Assembly: GCA_003209225.1 (NCBI GenBank)
Contig: QCRZ01000001.1
Location: 1 to 64,000, forward strand
Direction of reading: 5' to 3'
DNA length: 64,000 nucleotides
Source: Pelagibacteraceae bacterium AG-464-B04
Lineage (GTDB): Bacteria > Pseudomonadota > Alphaproteobacteria > Pelagibacterales > Pelagibacteraceae
Positions within the stretch are counted from its first letter, which is position 1. Each line of letters begins with the position of its first letter. Positions 1-10,611 of the stretch are shown piece after piece. The notes under the pieces are model-generated. The model worked only from the letters and a program-made list of their open reading frames with translations, was not told the DNA's origin and searched no databases. The position numbers were made by a program, and so were the translations under genes.

Positions 1-420
1 GCAGAAGTTACAGGTTCTGACGATTTGATAAATACAATTTCTGAAGGTAAAATTAATTTTGATAAACTTATATCTACGCCCGCAATGATGATAAAGTTAA
101 GTAAGCTTGGAAAAATTTTAGGTCCAAAAGGTTTGATGCCCAATCCTAAACTTGGCACTGTAACAAATGAAATTTCTAAATCTGTTAATAATATTAAATC
201 AGGACAAGTAGAAATTAGAAATGATAAAGATGGGAATGTTTCTTTATCTATAGGGAAAAAAAGTTTTTCTAATGAAAATTTAATTAAGAATTTTAATTCA
301 GTTATTGAAATAATTACAAAAGAAAAGCCTGTTGGGATAAAAGGTAATTTAATTAAGAATGCCTATCTAACATCAACAATGGGTGTTTCATACAAAATAA
401 AATTAAGCAAAAATATATAA
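1..420 (+). CDS. rplA: 50S ribosomal protein L1, C-terminal part (5' truncated by window edge)
   Basis: Frame open from base 1; GKILGPKGLMPNPKLGTVT motif; followed by rplJ, rplL, rpoB. Confidence 0.95.
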   Translation, partial: AEVTGSDDLINTISEGKINFDKLISTPAMMIKLSKLGKILGPKGLMPNPKLGTVTNEISKSVNNIKSGQVEIRNDKDGNVSLSIGKKSFSNENLIKNFNSVIEIITKEKPVGIKGNLIKNAYLTSTMGVSYKIKLSKNI

Positions 421-424
421 TCTT

Positions 425-940
425 ATGATGAATAAAGAACAAAAAAAAAATTACATTACAGAGATGAAAGAATTTTTTAATACAAGTGATTCTGTTCTTG
501 TTACTCATTATCAAGGATTAACTGTTTCACAGTTAGATGAACTAAGAAAAGAAATGCGTAAACATGGAATAATGTTTAAGATTACAAAAAATAGAATTAC
601 AAAACTCGCTTTAAAAGATACAAAATGTAAGGATCTTGCTAATTTATTCTTAGGGCCTACAGCTATTGCTTTATCAAAAGATGCCATTTCTTCAGCAAAA
701 ATTTTAGCCAAATTTTCAAAAGACAACAAAAATCTTAAGATTCTCGGCGGACTTATGGGAGAGGAGATATTGAAACAAGAAGATGTGCTCAAAATCGCCA
801 CACTTCCTACACTCGATGAAGCAAGAGCTAAAATCGCTGCTATTTTGAAAGCACCAGCTCAAAAATTATTAAGTATTTTACTTGCGCCTGGCTCAAAAAT
901 TGCTATTTTGGCGCTCAAAAAGAGCAAACAATCTAAATAG
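425..940 (+). CDS. rplJ: 50S ribosomal protein L10
   Basis: ORF between rplA and rplL; L10-like N-terminus; start could be 425 or 428. Confidence 0.94.
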   Translation: MMNKEQKKNYITEMKEFFNTSDSVLVTHYQGLTVSQLDELRKEMRKHGIMFKITKNRITKLALKDTKCKDLANLFLGPTAIALSKDAISSAKILAKFSKDNKNLKILGGLMGEEILKQEDVLKIATLPTLDEARAKIAAILKAPAQKLLSILLAPGSKIAILALKKSKQSK

Positions 941-948
941 AAAAACAT

Positions 949-1314
949 ATGGCTGATCTGAATAAAATAATTGAAGATTTATCAAAACTAACTGTAGTAG
1001 AAGCTGCAGATCTTTCTAAACAACTTGAAGAAAAGTGGGGAGTTACAGCAGCAACAGCAGTTGCAGCAGCACCTGCTGCCGGCGCAGCACCAACAGAAGA
1101 ACAAAGTGAATTTACTGTTATGCTTACATCTGCGGGAGATAAAAAAATTAACGTAATAAAAGAAATAAGAACAGTAACAACACTGGGTTTAAAAGAAGCA
1201 AAAGATTTAGTCGAAGGCGCACCAAAAGAAGTTAAGTCAGGCGTCAATAAAAAAGAAGCAGAAGAAATTAAGAAAAAGTTAGAAACTGCTGGGGCAAAAG
1301 TAGAATTAAAATAA
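949..1314 (+). CDS. rplL: 50S ribosomal protein L7/L12
   Basis: Ala-rich hinge and EKTEFTV-like / [15 protein letters not shown]-terminal domain. Confidence 0.97.
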   Translation: MADLNKIIEDLSKLTVVEAADLSKQLEEKWGVTAATAVAAAPAAGAAPTEEQSEFTVMLTSAGDKKINVIKEIRTVTTLGLKEAKDLVEGAPKEVKSGVNKKEAEEIKKKLETAGAKVELK

Positions 1315-1326
1315 CAAAATTTTTTA

Positions 1327-1348
1327 AATCTAATTTTAATATTAGATT
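1327..1348 (+). promoter_or_regulatory. Inverted repeat in rplL-rpoB spacer: AATCTAAT-tttaat-ATTAGATT
   Basis: Perfect 8-bp stem with 6-nt loop, read directly, just upstream of rpoB start at 1355. Confidence 0.5.
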
Positions 1349-1354
1349 CTATAA

Positions 1355-4300
1355 ATGCAATTATCTTTTACTGAAAGAAAAACTGTTAGAAAAAATTTTG
1401 GAAAGTTAAAGGAAACTTTATCTATTCCTAATTTAATAGAAGTACAAAAAAATTCATATAACACTTTTTTAAATATAGACGGCCAAAATAAACCCGAAGT
1501 TAATCCAAAGGGATTAGAAAAAGTTTTTAAAAGTATTTTTCCTATAGAAGATTTATCAGAAAAAGCCACATTGGAATATGTTTCATATAGATTAGAAAAG
1601 CCAAAGTATGGAGTTGAAGAATGTATCCAAAGAGATTTAACATATGCGTCTGCTTTAAAACCAATATTGAGATTAGTTGTATACGAAATAAACCACGAAA
1701 CTAATACTAAAGAAATACTTTCAGCAAAAGAACAAGAAGTTTACATGGGAGATATACCTATGATGACTCCTAGTGGTACATTTATTGTTAATGGCGTTCA
1801 AAGAGTAGTTGTGAATCAAATGCATAGAAGTCCAGGTGTTTTTTTTGATCACGACAAAGGAAAAACTCATGCTAGTGGAAAATTATTATTTAATTGTAGA
1901 GTTATACCAAATAGGGGCTCATGGTTAGATTTTGAATATGATATAAAAGATTTATTATATTTTAGAATTGATAGAAAAAAAAAATTATTGGCGTCCACTC
2001 TTTTGCAAGCTCTAAAATATACCAAGCAAGAAATTGCTGATTTGTTTTATGATAGCCATAAATTCGAGTTCAATTCTAATTTAAAAAAATGGAAAACTGT
2101 TTTTAATCCGGAAACTTATAAGGTAAAAAAAATTTCAGAAGAAATAATTGATGCAAAGAATAATAAATTAATTTTAAAATCTGGATCTAATATAAACTTT
2201 TTACAAGCACAAAAACTCTATAACAGTGGGTTAAAAGAAATTTTAACATCAGACGAAGCTCTTTGGGGAAGATTTTTGCAAAATAAAATTACCTTCAATG
2301 AGAATGAAAACATTCCAATTGGAACAGAAATTACAGAAGAAATTTTAAACAAAATTAAAGAAAATAATATTAAAACAATTTTAATAGCTAATACTAATTC
2401 AATCAATAAAGGACCATACTTACTTAGAACAATTTTGGCTGATAAAAACAATACTCAAGAAGAGGCAATTACTGACGTTTATAAAATTTTAAGACCTGGT
2501 GAGCCACCAACTATTGAAATAGCTAACCAAATCTTTCAAAATTTATTTTTCGGTTCAGATAGATATGATTTGTCAGATGTAGGAAGAGTAAAAATAAATT
2601 CTAGATTAGATTTAAATTGTTCAGATAAAATTACGATACTTCGAAACGAAGATTTAGTTGCTATTATTAGATTTATGCTGGATCTACGTGATGGCAAAAA
2701 CGAAGTTGATGATATAGACCACCTTGGAAATAGAAGAGTTAGATCTGTTGGTGAACTAGTTGAAAATCAATCAAGAATAGGTTTGTATAGAATGGATAGG
2801 GCAATAAAAGAAAAAATGTCAACTTTGGATGTTGAATCTTCAATGCCCCAAGATCTTATTAATGCAAAGCCACTGACAATGGCTTTAAAAGAATTTTTTG
2901 GAACATCTCAACTTTCTCAATTTATGGATCAAACAAATCCATTATCAGAAATAACTCACAAAAGAAGAGTTTCTGCCTTAGGCCCTGGTGGTTTAACAAG
3001 AGAAAGAGCAGGATTCGAAGTAAGAGATGTTCACCCTACTCACTATGGAAGAATCTGCCCAATAGAAACACCAGAAGGTCCTAACATAGGATTAATAAGT
3101 AGTTTGTCAACTTACTCAAGGATAAACAAATATGGATTTATTGAAAGTCCATATAAAAAAGTATCAAAAGGTAAAGTTTTAGAGGAAATAAATTATTTGT
3201 CAGCTATGGAAGAATCAAAGTTTACAATAGCTCAAGCAAATTCTCCTATAGATAAGAATTCAAGTTTTACTGAGGATTTAGTGTCTTGCCGAAAATCACT
3301 TAATTTTATTTTGTCTAAGCCTGAAAATATTGATTATATAGACGTGTCACCAAAACAACTTGTTTCTGTTGCCGCTTCTTTAATACCTTTTTTAGAAAAT
3401 GATGATGCAAATAGAGCACTAATGGGCTCTAATATGATGAGGCAAGCCGTGCCGCTAATTAAGCCTGAAGCCCCATTAGTTGGAACTGGCATAGAAAGTG
3501 ATGTTGCTTTGGATTCTGGCGTAACAATAGTTGCAAAGAGAAATGGTATAGTTGATAAAATTGATGGAAAACGAATAGTTGTAAAAGTTACTTCGGAAAA
3601 AGATTTAAGCAAATCAGGAGTAGATATCTATAATTTGCTAAAATTTCAGAGATCAAATCAAAATACATGTATTAATCAGAGACCTTTAGTAAAAGTTGGG
3701 GATGTAGTATCAAAAGGAGATATAATAGCTGACGGTCCATCAACGAAATTAGGAGAGTTAGCATTAGGAAAAAATGTAACGGTAGCCTTCATGCCTTGGT
3801 TAGGTTACAATTTTGAAGATTCAATTTTAATTTCAGAGCGATGTGTAACGGATGATGTATTTACTTCAATTCATATAGAGGAATATGAATTGATGGCAAG
3901 AGACACTAAGCTTGGTACTGAAGAAATAACCAGAGACATACCTAATATAAGTGAAGAAGCTTTAAGGAATTTGGATGAATCTGGAATTGTTTATGTGGGT
4001 GCAGAAGTGAAGCCAAACGATATTTTGGCAGGGAAGGTAACGCCAAAAGGTGATACTCCATCAGGACCTGAAGAAAAACTTTTGAGATCAATTTTTGGAG
4101 AAAAGGCTGTAGACGTGATTGATACATCTTTGCGCTTGCCCCCAGGCAGTGGTGGCGTTGTAGTCGATGTTAGATTATTTAACAGACATGGAATAGAAAA
4201 AGATGAAAGATCTATAGCTATAGAAAGATCTGAAATAGAAGTTGTTCAAGAAGATAAATTGGTAGAAGAGGAAATTTTAGAGAGAAATATCAGGCAAAGA

Positions 4301-5416
4301 GCTATTCAAATTATAAAAAATTCATCTGTAGATAAAAAATTTAAAGAAGAAGAATTAGAGGAATTAAGTTTAAAAAATTTATTTGATATATCAGTAAAAG
4401 ATAAATCAAAAAATCAAAGTCTCTCAACACTTATGCAGCAGTATAATAAAGTTAAATCAGACATTAAAGACAGATTCGAAGATAAAGTTGAAAAAATAAG
4501 ACAAGGCGATGAACTGTTACCAAGTGTTATGAAAATGGTAAAAGTTTTTGTTGCAGTTAAGAGACGCCTAAGACCTGGGGACAAAATGTCTGGAAGGCAT
4601 GGAAACAAAGGTGTAATCAGTAAAATTGTTCCAATAGAAGACATGCCTTATAGAAAAAATGGTAAACCAGTCGATATAGTTTTAAATCCACTTGGAGTTC
4701 CAAGTAGAATGAACGTAGGGCAAATTTTAGAGACTCATCTTGGATGGAGTTGTTCAGAACTAGGGGAAAATTTAAAAACATTAATTAATAACAATCAACA
4801 AAAAATAGCTAAAAGTGAAAAAATTGTTTCATTGATGCAGTCAATTTACGGCAAAGAGTATTATGACAAGACAATTAAAAATTTTTCATCAGAGGAATTT
4901 AATGATTTGTGTGAAAATTTAATTAAGGGTGTTCCGATATCCACTCCAGTGTTTGATGGGGCAAAAGAAAAAGATGTTACCGATATGCTTAAATTAGCTA
5001 ATTTACCATCGTCAGGTCAAACCGAACTTTGGGATGGAAGAACGGGTAAAAAATTTGATAGATCTGTGACTGTTGGCACTATATACATGTTAAAATTACA
5101 TCACCTTGTCGAAGACAAGATTCATGCGAGATCAACAGGGCCATACAGTTTAGTCACACAGCAGCCACTCGGCGGTAAAGCGCAGCTTGGAGGTCAAAGA
5201 TTCGGTGAAATGGAAGTGTGGGCTTTAGAAGCTTATGGAGCATCTTATACATTGCAAGAAATATTAACTGTTAAATCAGACGATGTTGCTGGAAGAGTAA
5301 AAATTTATGAGACCATAATTAAAGGTGAAGAAAATTTTCACTCTGGAGTTCCAGAATCTTTTAACGTTTTAGTAAAAGAAATAAAATCATTAGGCTTAAA
5401 TATTGAATTAAAATAA
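1355..5416 (+). CDS. rpoB: DNA-directed RNA polymerase subunit beta
   Basis: 1353 aa; [38 protein letters not shown] motifs. Confidence 0.98.
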   Translation: MQLSFTERKTVRKNFGKLKETLSIPNLIEVQKNSYNTFLNIDGQNKPEVNPKGLEKVFKSIFPIEDLSEKATLEYVSYRLEKPKYGVEECIQRDLTYASALKPILRLVVYEINHETNTKEILSAKEQEVYMGDIPMMTPSGTFIVNGVQRVVVNQMHRSPGVFFDHDKGKTHASGKLLFNCRVIPNRGSWLDFEYDIKDLLYFRIDRKKKLLASTLLQALKYTKQEIADLFYDSHKFEFNSNLKKWKTVFNPETYKVKKISEEIIDAKNNKLILKSGSNINFLQAQKLYNSGLKEILTSDEALWGRFLQNKITFNENENIPIGTEITEEILNKIKENNIKTILIANTNSINKGPYLLRTILADKNNTQEEAITDVYKILRPGEPPTIEIANQIFQNLFFGSDRYDLSDVGRVKINSRLDLNCSDKITILRNEDLVAIIRFMLDLRDGKNEVDDIDHLGNRRVRSVGELVENQSRIGLYRMDRAIKEKMSTLDVESSMPQDLINAKPLTMALKEFFGTSQLSQFMDQTNPLSEITHKRRVSALGPGGLTRERAGFEVRDVHPTHYGRICPIETPEGPNIGLISSLSTYSRINKYGFIESPYKKVSKGKVLEEINYLSAMEESKFTIAQANSPIDKNSSFTEDLVSCRKSLNFILSKPENIDYIDVSPKQLVSVAASLIPFLENDDANRALMGSNMMRQAVPLIKPEAPLVGTGIESDVALDSGVTIVAKRNGIVDKIDGKRIVVKVTSEKDLSKSGVDIYNLLKFQRSNQNTCINQRPLVKVGDVVSKGDIIADGPSTKLGELALGKNVTVAFMPWLGYNFEDSILISERCVTDDVFTSIHIEEYELMARDTKLGTEEITRDIPNISEEALRNLDESGIVYVGAEVKPNDILAGKVTPKGDTPSGPEEKLLRSIFGEKAVDVIDTSLRLPPGSGGVVVDVRLFNRHGIEKDERSIAIERSEIEVVQEDKLVEEEILERNIRQRAIQIIKNSSVDKKFKEEELEELSLKNLFDISVKDKSKNQSLSTLMQQYNKVKSDIKDRFEDKVEKIRQGDELLPSVMKMVKVFVAVKRRLRPGDKMSGRHGNKGVISKIVPIEDMPYRKNGKPVDIVLNPLGVPSRMNVGQILETHLGWSCSELGENLKTLINNNQQKIAKSEKIVSLMQSIYGKEYYDKTIKNFSSEEFNDLCENLIKGVPISTPVFDGAKEKDVTDMLKLANLPSSGQTELWDGRTGKKFDRSVTVGTIYMLKLHHLVEDKIHARSTGPYSLVTQQPLGGKAQLGGQRFGEMEVWALEAYGASYTLQEILTVKSDDVAGRVKIYETIIKGEENFHSGVPESFNVLVKEIKSLGLNIELK

Positions 5417-5419
5417 AAT

Positions 5420-7390
5420 ATGAAAAACGAATTAACAAATTTATTTAGCAACAAACCAGCTTTAGAAGAAAATTTTAGCAGTATTAGAATTAGTTTAGCG
5501 TCACCTGAAAAAATTAAATCATGGTCTTTTGGTGAAATTAAGAAACCGGAAACAATAAATTACAGAACTTTTAGACCAGAAAAAGATGGTTTGTTTTGCT
5601 GTAGGATTTTTGGCCCAATTAAAGATTATGAATGTTTATGTGGAAAATATAAGAGAATGAAATTTAGAGGAATTATTTGTGAAAAATGTGGAGTTGAGGT
5701 AACTAAATGCAATGTTAGACGGGAAAGAATGGGTCATATTAATTTAGCTACTCCTGTTGCTCATATTTGGTTTTTAAAATCATTACCAAGCAGAATATCA
5801 CTTGCTATTGATATGAAGTTAAAAGAAGTTGAAAAAGTTTTATACTTTGAGAGTTTTATTGTTATTGAACCTGGGCTCACTTCTTTAAAAAAAAATCAAT
5901 TACTAAGTGAAGAAGAATTAACCAATTTTCAAAATGAATTTGGGGAAGATTCTTTTACTTCAGGTATTGGCGCTGAAGCAATATTAGAAATTCTAAAATC
6001 GCTAAATTTAAAAGAAGAAAAAGAAAAACTTTCGAAACAAATAGCCGAGTTAAAATCTAAAGTTGCAGAAGAGAGGGCAATAAAAAGATTAAAATTAATA
6101 GATAATTTTATTGAATCTGGTGGAAAACCAGAATGGATGATTTTAACGACGATCCCAGTAATACCACCTGAGCTAAGACCTTTGGTCCCACTTGATGGTG
6201 GTAGATTTGCGACATCGGATTTGAACGACCTTTATAGAAGAGTCATAAATAGAAATAACAGATTAAAAAGACTAATAGATTTAAAATCACCAGACATAAT
6301 TATAAGAAATGAAAAAAGGATGTTGCAAGAATCAGTCGATGCTTTATTTGACAATGGACGTAGAGGCAGGGTTATTACTGGAACTGGAAAAAGGCCATTA
6401 AAATCTTTGTCAGAAATGCTTAAGGGTAAACACGGAAGATTTAGACAAAATTTATTAGGAAAAAGGGTTGATTACTCAGGAAGATCCGTAATTGTGGTTG
6501 GTCCAGATTTAAAGTTGCATCAATGCGGTTTACCAAAAAAAATGGCACTAGAATTGTTCAAGCCATTTTTATATGCAAGATTAGATCAATTGGGACTGGC
6601 TACAACAATAAAACAAGCAAAAAAAATAGTTGAAAAGGAAAAAACAGAAGTTTGGGATGCCTTAGAGCACATAATTAGAGAACACCCAATACTGTTGAAC
6701 AGGGCACCAACCTTACACCGTCTTGGAATACAAGCATTTGAGGCTAAATTAATAGAAGGAAATGCTATAGAACTTCACCCGCTTGTCTGTTCAGCTTTTA
6801 ATGCTGACTTTGATGGAGATCAGATGGCCGTGCATATTCCATTAAGTTTAGAAGCGCAACTAGAAGCTAGAGTTTTGATGATGTCAACAAATAATATTTT
6901 AAGTCCATCTAATGGAAAACCAATTATTGTACCAAGCCAAGATATGATTTTAGGTATATATTATTTATCTCAAGAGCCAATTCATACAGAAAAAAATAAA
7001 ATAGAAGGATATTTTGTGGACGCATCTGAAATTGAACATGGTTTAGACTCAAATTCAATAACTGTTCATTCAAAGATAATTTCAAGATTTGAGACAGTAG
7101 ATGAAAAAGGAAACGTAAAATTAGAGAAGTACACAAGTACAGCTGGTAGATTTTTATTAGGAAATATTTTACCAAAAAGCCCAAGAATTAAATTTTCATT
7201 TGTTGATAAAATTTTATCTAAAAAACAAGTTTCTGAAATTATTGATCAAGTTTTCAGGTTTTGTGGACAAAAAAAGACTGTAATTTTTTGTGATAAAATT
7301 AAAGATCTAGGTTTTAAACATGCTTTTAAAGCAGGTATATCATTTGGAAAAGATGATTTAATTATCCCAGAAAAAAAACAGAAATTATAA
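5420..7390 (+). CDS. rpoC: DNA-directed RNA polymerase subunit beta', N-terminal fragment (reading frame broken at 7371-7378)
   Basis: [12 protein letters not shown] catalytic motif; ORF ends prematurely in ...IIPEKKQKL*. Confidence 0.96.
   Translation: MKNELTNLFSNKPALEENFSSIRISLASPEKIKSWSFGEIKKPETINYRTFRPEKDGLFCCRIFGPIKDYECLCGKYKRMKFRGIICEKCGVEVTKCNVRRERMGHINLATPVAHIWFLKSLPSRISLAIDMKLKEVEKVLYFESFIVIEPGLTSLKKNQLLSEEELTNFQNEFGEDSFTSGIGAEAILEILKSLNLKEEKEKLSKQIAELKSKVAEERAIKRLKLIDNFIESGGKPEWMILTTIPVIPPELRPLVPLDGGRFATSDLNDLYRRVINRNNRLKRLIDLKSPDIIIRNEKRMLQESVDALFDNGRRGRVITGTGKRPLKSLSEMLKGKHGRFRQNLLGKRVDYSGRSVIVVGPDLKLHQCGLPKKMALELFKPFLYARLDQLGLATTIKQAKKIVEKEKTEVWDALEHIIREHPILLNRAPTLHRLGIQAFEAKLIEGNAIELHPLVCSAFNADFDGDQMAVHIPLSLEAQLEARVLMMSTNNILSPSNGKPIIVPSQDMILGIYYLSQEPIHTEKNKIEGYFVDASEIEHGLDSNSITVHSKIISRFETVDEKGNVKLEKYTSTAGRFLLGNILPKSPRIKFSFVDKILSKKQVSEIIDQVFRFCGQKKTVIFCDKIKDLGFKHAFKAGISFGKDDLIIPEKKQKL
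7371..7378 (+). other. A8 homopolymer at rpoC frame break; candidate -1 slip site (gAA AAA AAA C) or sequencing indel
   Basis: 0 frame: cca gaa aaa aaa cag aaa tta taa; -1 frame after aaa: aca gaa att ata aat gaa act aaa aaa atg, giving [22 protein letters not shown]. Confidence 0.85.
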
Positions 7391-7404
7391 ATGAAACTAA
7401 AAAA

Positions 7405-9582
7405 ATGATTGAAGAATATGAAGATCAATATGCTGAAGGATTAATAACTAGAGGTGAAAAATATAATAAAGTTGTTGATGCTTGGTCTAAATGTACAGAT
7501 TTAGTTGCCGCCGAAATGATGAAAAAAATCTCTTCTACATCAAATGTCAATACAAATAGTAAAATTAATAATTTGAATTCAGTTTTCATGATGGCAGATT
7601 CTGGAGCAAGAGGATCAGCCGCTCAAATGAAGCAATTGGCTGGAATGAGAGGGTTAATAGCAAAACCATCTGGAGAAATTATAGAAACACCAATAATATC
7701 TAATTTTAAAGAAGGTCTAACTGCTCTTGAATTTTTTAACTCTACTCATGGTGCCAGAAAAGGTTTAGCAGATACAGCACTTAAAACTGCTAATTCAGGT
7801 TATTTAACGAGAAGGCTTTGTGATGTTGCTCAAGATCTATCAATTACAAGTGATTTTTGTGGAACAAAAAAATATATAGTTTTATCTGAAGTAATAGAGG
7901 GTGGAAATATTTTAGTTAGTTTGTCTGATCGAGCCCTAGGCAGAATAGTTGCTGAAGATGTAAAAAACCCCATCAATGGTAAAGTTTTAATTAAGAAAAA
8001 AGATATGATTGATGAAGAAGCTTGTGAAAAAATTGATTCTGCCGGAGTAAAATCTATAAAAGTTTATTCAGTTATTACATGCGAAAACAAAGAAGGTGCT
8101 TGTGCAACTTGTTATGGAAGAGATTTGTCGAGAGGAAAAATAGTAGGTTTAGGAGAGGCTATAGGAATGATAGCAGCTCAATCTATTGGCGAACCAGGAA
8201 CTCAATTAACAATGAGAACTTTTCATGTTGGGGGTACGGCGCAAATAAAACAAGACTCACAAATTATATCTAAATCAGATGGTATTTTAAAAATTATTAA
8301 TAAAAATTTATTAGAAGATTCAAAAAAAAATCTTGTAGTAATGGGAAGAAATACACAGTTAGCAATTGAAGATGACAAGGGCCAACAAATAGCTCTTTAT
8401 AAAATACCATATGGAGCAAAACTTTTATGTCAAAACGATGAGAAAATTAAAAAAGGAGTTAAAATTTGTGAGTGGGATCCTTATACTTTGCCTGTGATAG
8501 CAGAAAAAAATGGAATTGCTAATTATGTTGATTTAATCGATGGAGTTTCGTTAGCTGAAACAGTTGATGATGCAACTGGTATTTCATCAAAGTCGGTTAT
8601 TGACTGGAGATCTCAATCTAAAAACACTGATTTAAAACCAAGAATAACTCTAAGAAATGAAAAAGGAAGTGTAATCAAAAAAGCAGATGGTAACGAGGCA
8701 AGATATTATTTGGTTGCAGATTCAATTTTATCAGTAAAAGATGGTCAAAATATATTAGCAGGAGATGTAATTGCTAGGTTACCAAAAGAAACTTCTAAAA
8801 CAAAAGATATCACTGGTGGTTTACCAAGAGTTGCTGAATTGTTTGAAGCTAGGAAGCCTAAAGAGAGTGCAATTATTGCTGAAAATGATGGGGTAGTTGT
8901 TTTTGGAAAAGAAGTTAGAGGAAAATTGAAAATTTCAATTCAGCCAAAAAATGGAGAAGCATCAAATTATTTAATTCCAAAGGGAAAAAATATTAATTTT
9001 AACCAAGGTGAAAAGATAAGCAAAGGAGAATACTTATTAGATGGCAGTCCAGCACCGCACGATATTTTAAGAATTTTAGGTGTTGAGCAATTGACAGATT
9101 ATTTTGTCAATGAAGTTCAAGAAGTATATAGATTACAAGGTGTAGTGATTAATGATAAGCACATTGAGGTTATTGTTAAGCAAATGCTTAAAAAGATTGA
9201 GATTAAAGAAGTAGGTGATTCAAAATATCTAAGAGGTGAAGTAGTAGATAAAGTCGAATTCGAAGAAGAAAACGAAACTCTTAAAAATAGTAAAAAAACC
9301 CCAGCAATAGGAGAGAGAATTTTGTTAGGAATAACTAAAGCTTCTTTGCAAACAAACTCGTTTATCTCAGCAGCTTCATTTCAAGAAACAACTAGAGTTT
9401 TAACTGATGCATCAATAAAGGGCAAGGTTGATAAACTAAAAGGGCTTAAAGAAAATGTAATTGTTGGACGTTTAGTTCCAGCTGGCACAGGAACAGTAAA
9501 AAATAGATGGAATCATCTAGCAAAAGAAAAAGATCGAATTTTTCTCTCTGAAAAAACACCCGAAAAGGTCAAAGAGCTATAA
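7405..9582 (+). CDS. rpoC: DNA-directed RNA polymerase subunit beta', C-terminal fragment (same gene as 5420-7390, -1 frame)
   Basis: ADSGARGSAAQMKQLAGMRGL trigger-loop/bridge region; GEPGTQLTMRTFHVGG; the -1 frame is open from the A8 tract. Confidence 0.96.
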   Translation: MIEEYEDQYAEGLITRGEKYNKVVDAWSKCTDLVAAEMMKKISSTSNVNTNSKINNLNSVFMMADSGARGSAAQMKQLAGMRGLIAKPSGEIIETPIISNFKEGLTALEFFNSTHGARKGLADTALKTANSGYLTRRLCDVAQDLSITSDFCGTKKYIVLSEVIEGGNILVSLSDRALGRIVAEDVKNPINGKVLIKKKDMIDEEACEKIDSAGVKSIKVYSVITCENKEGACATCYGRDLSRGKIVGLGEAIGMIAAQSIGEPGTQLTMRTFHVGGTAQIKQDSQIISKSDGILKIINKNLLEDSKKNLVVMGRNTQLAIEDDKGQQIALYKIPYGAKLLCQNDEKIKKGVKICEWDPYTLPVIAEKNGIANYVDLIDGVSLAETVDDATGISSKSVIDWRSQSKNTDLKPRITLRNEKGSVIKKADGNEARYYLVADSILSVKDGQNILAGDVIARLPKETSKTKDITGGLPRVAELFEARKPKESAIIAENDGVVVFGKEVRGKLKISIQPKNGEASNYLIPKGKNINFNQGEKISKGEYLLDGSPAPHDILRILGVEQLTDYFVNEVQEVYRLQGVVINDKHIEVIVKQMLKKIEIKEVGDSKYLRGEVVDKVEFEEENETLKNSKKTPAIGERILLGITKASLQTNSFISAASFQETTRVLTDASIKGKVDKLKGLKENVIVGRLVPAGTGTVKNRWNHLAKEKDRIFLSEKTPEKVKEL

Positions 9583-9621
9583 AAAAGACTAGAATTGGTA
9601 TCAATTTTTAATACATATTTA

Positions 9622-9650
9622 TTGACAATTTTACATTCAATTAGTAGTTT
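9622..9650 (+). promoter_or_regulatory. Candidate promoter for the rpsL-rpsG-fusA operon (TTGACA-N17-TAGTTT)
   Basis: Perfect -35 hexamer, 17-nt spacer, weak -10 (3/6). Confidence 0.4.
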
Positions 9651-9664
9651 AGCGAAAAATTTTA

Positions 9665-9738
9665 TGGTTGGAAGTAAGGTTGAATAACCTTAGACGCTGC
9701 CAAAAATAGTTGTCTTTTCATACATTATTTTCCAGCCA
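9665..9738 (+). ncRNA. Candidate structured 5' leader of rpsL
   Basis: Outer TGGTTGGAA (9665-9673) pairs with TTCCAGCCA (9730-9738), 9 bp with one G-U; inner AAGGTT-gaat-AACCTT (9676-9691). Confidence 0.6.
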
Positions 9739-9753
9739 AAAAATATAAAAATT

Positions 9754-10125
9754 ATGCCAACAGTTAATCAGTTAATTAAAAAACCTAGAGTTAAAGTAAA
9801 ATTAAGGAACAAGGTTCCCGCTTTAGAAAGATCGCCACAAAAAAGAGGTGTTTGCGTAAAAGTTTATACAACGACACCAAAAAAACCAAATTCAGCATTG
9901 AGAAAAGTTGCAAGAGTTAGATTATCTAATGGTCATGAGGTAACTTGTTATATACCTGGAGAAGGTCATAATTTACAAGAGCATTCAGTCGTTTTGATTA
10001 GAGGTGGTAGAGTTAAAGATTTACCCGGTGTTAGATACCATATTTTAAGAGGAAACCTAGATACTCAGGGAGTTACAAGCCGTAAACAACAAAGATCTAA
10101 ATATGGAGCTAAAAGACCAAAATAA
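9754..10125 (+). CDS. rpsL: 30S ribosomal protein S12
   Basis: [25 protein letters not shown] motifs. Confidence 0.98.
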   Translation: MPTVNQLIKKPRVKVKLRNKVPALERSPQKRGVCVKVYTTTPKKPNSALRKVARVRLSNGHEVTCYIPGEGHNLQEHSVVLIRGGRVKDLPGVRYHILRGNLDTQGVTSRKQQRSKYGAKRPK

Positions 10126-10134
10126 TTTTAATTT

Positions 10135-10605
10135 ATGTCTAGAAAAAGAAAAACAATAAGAAGAATTTTTTTATCTGACTCAAAATACAAATCAGATTTA
10201 ATTTTGAAGTTAATGAATTCTATTATGTATGATGGAAAAAAAACAATTGCTGAAAAAATTGTTTATAATGCAATGGATAAGCTAAAATCAAAGTCGAAAG
10301 AAGAGCCTATAAAAATTTTTAATACTGCTATAAATAATATCAAACCTACAGTAGAAGTTAGATCAAGAAGAGTAGGTGGCGCTACTTATCAGGTACCTGT
10401 TGAAGTAAAACAAAAGAGGTCGCAAGCCCTTGCTATCCGATGGTTAGTTGAGGCTTCAAAAAAAAGAAAAGACAAAATCATGTCAGATAAAATTTGTTTT
10501 GAACTTTATGATGCATACCAAGGCAAAGGTTCTGCTATAAAGAAAAAAGAAGATACACATAGAATGGCTGAATCAAACAAAGCTTTTGCGCATTTTAGAT
10601 GGTAA
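10135..10605 (+). CDS. rpsG: 30S ribosomal protein S7
   Basis: VRSRRVGGATYQVPVEV motif. Confidence 0.97.
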   Translation: MSRKRKTIRRIFLSDSKYKSDLILKLMNSIMYDGKKTIAEKIVYNAMDKLKSKSKEEPIKIFNTAINNIKPTVEVRSRRVGGATYQVPVEVKQKRSQALAIRWLVEASKKRKDKIMSDKICFELYDAYQGKGSAIKKKEDTHRMAESNKAFAHFRW

Positions 10606-10611
10606 TTATTT

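Noticed and set aside
511-801. Minus-strand ORF antisense to rplJ (and similar 933-1247, 3334-3612, 11601-11861, 24496-24764)
   Set aside because: Lies wholly inside confident ribosomal/polymerase genes on the opposite strand; composition looks like codon shadow with no recognisable domain
7405-9582. Treating the second rpoC half as an independent gene (natural split beta' subunit)
   Set aside because: The -1 frame is open and homologous upstream of 7405 back to the A8 tract, with no RBS at 7405; a single-base frame break explains it better
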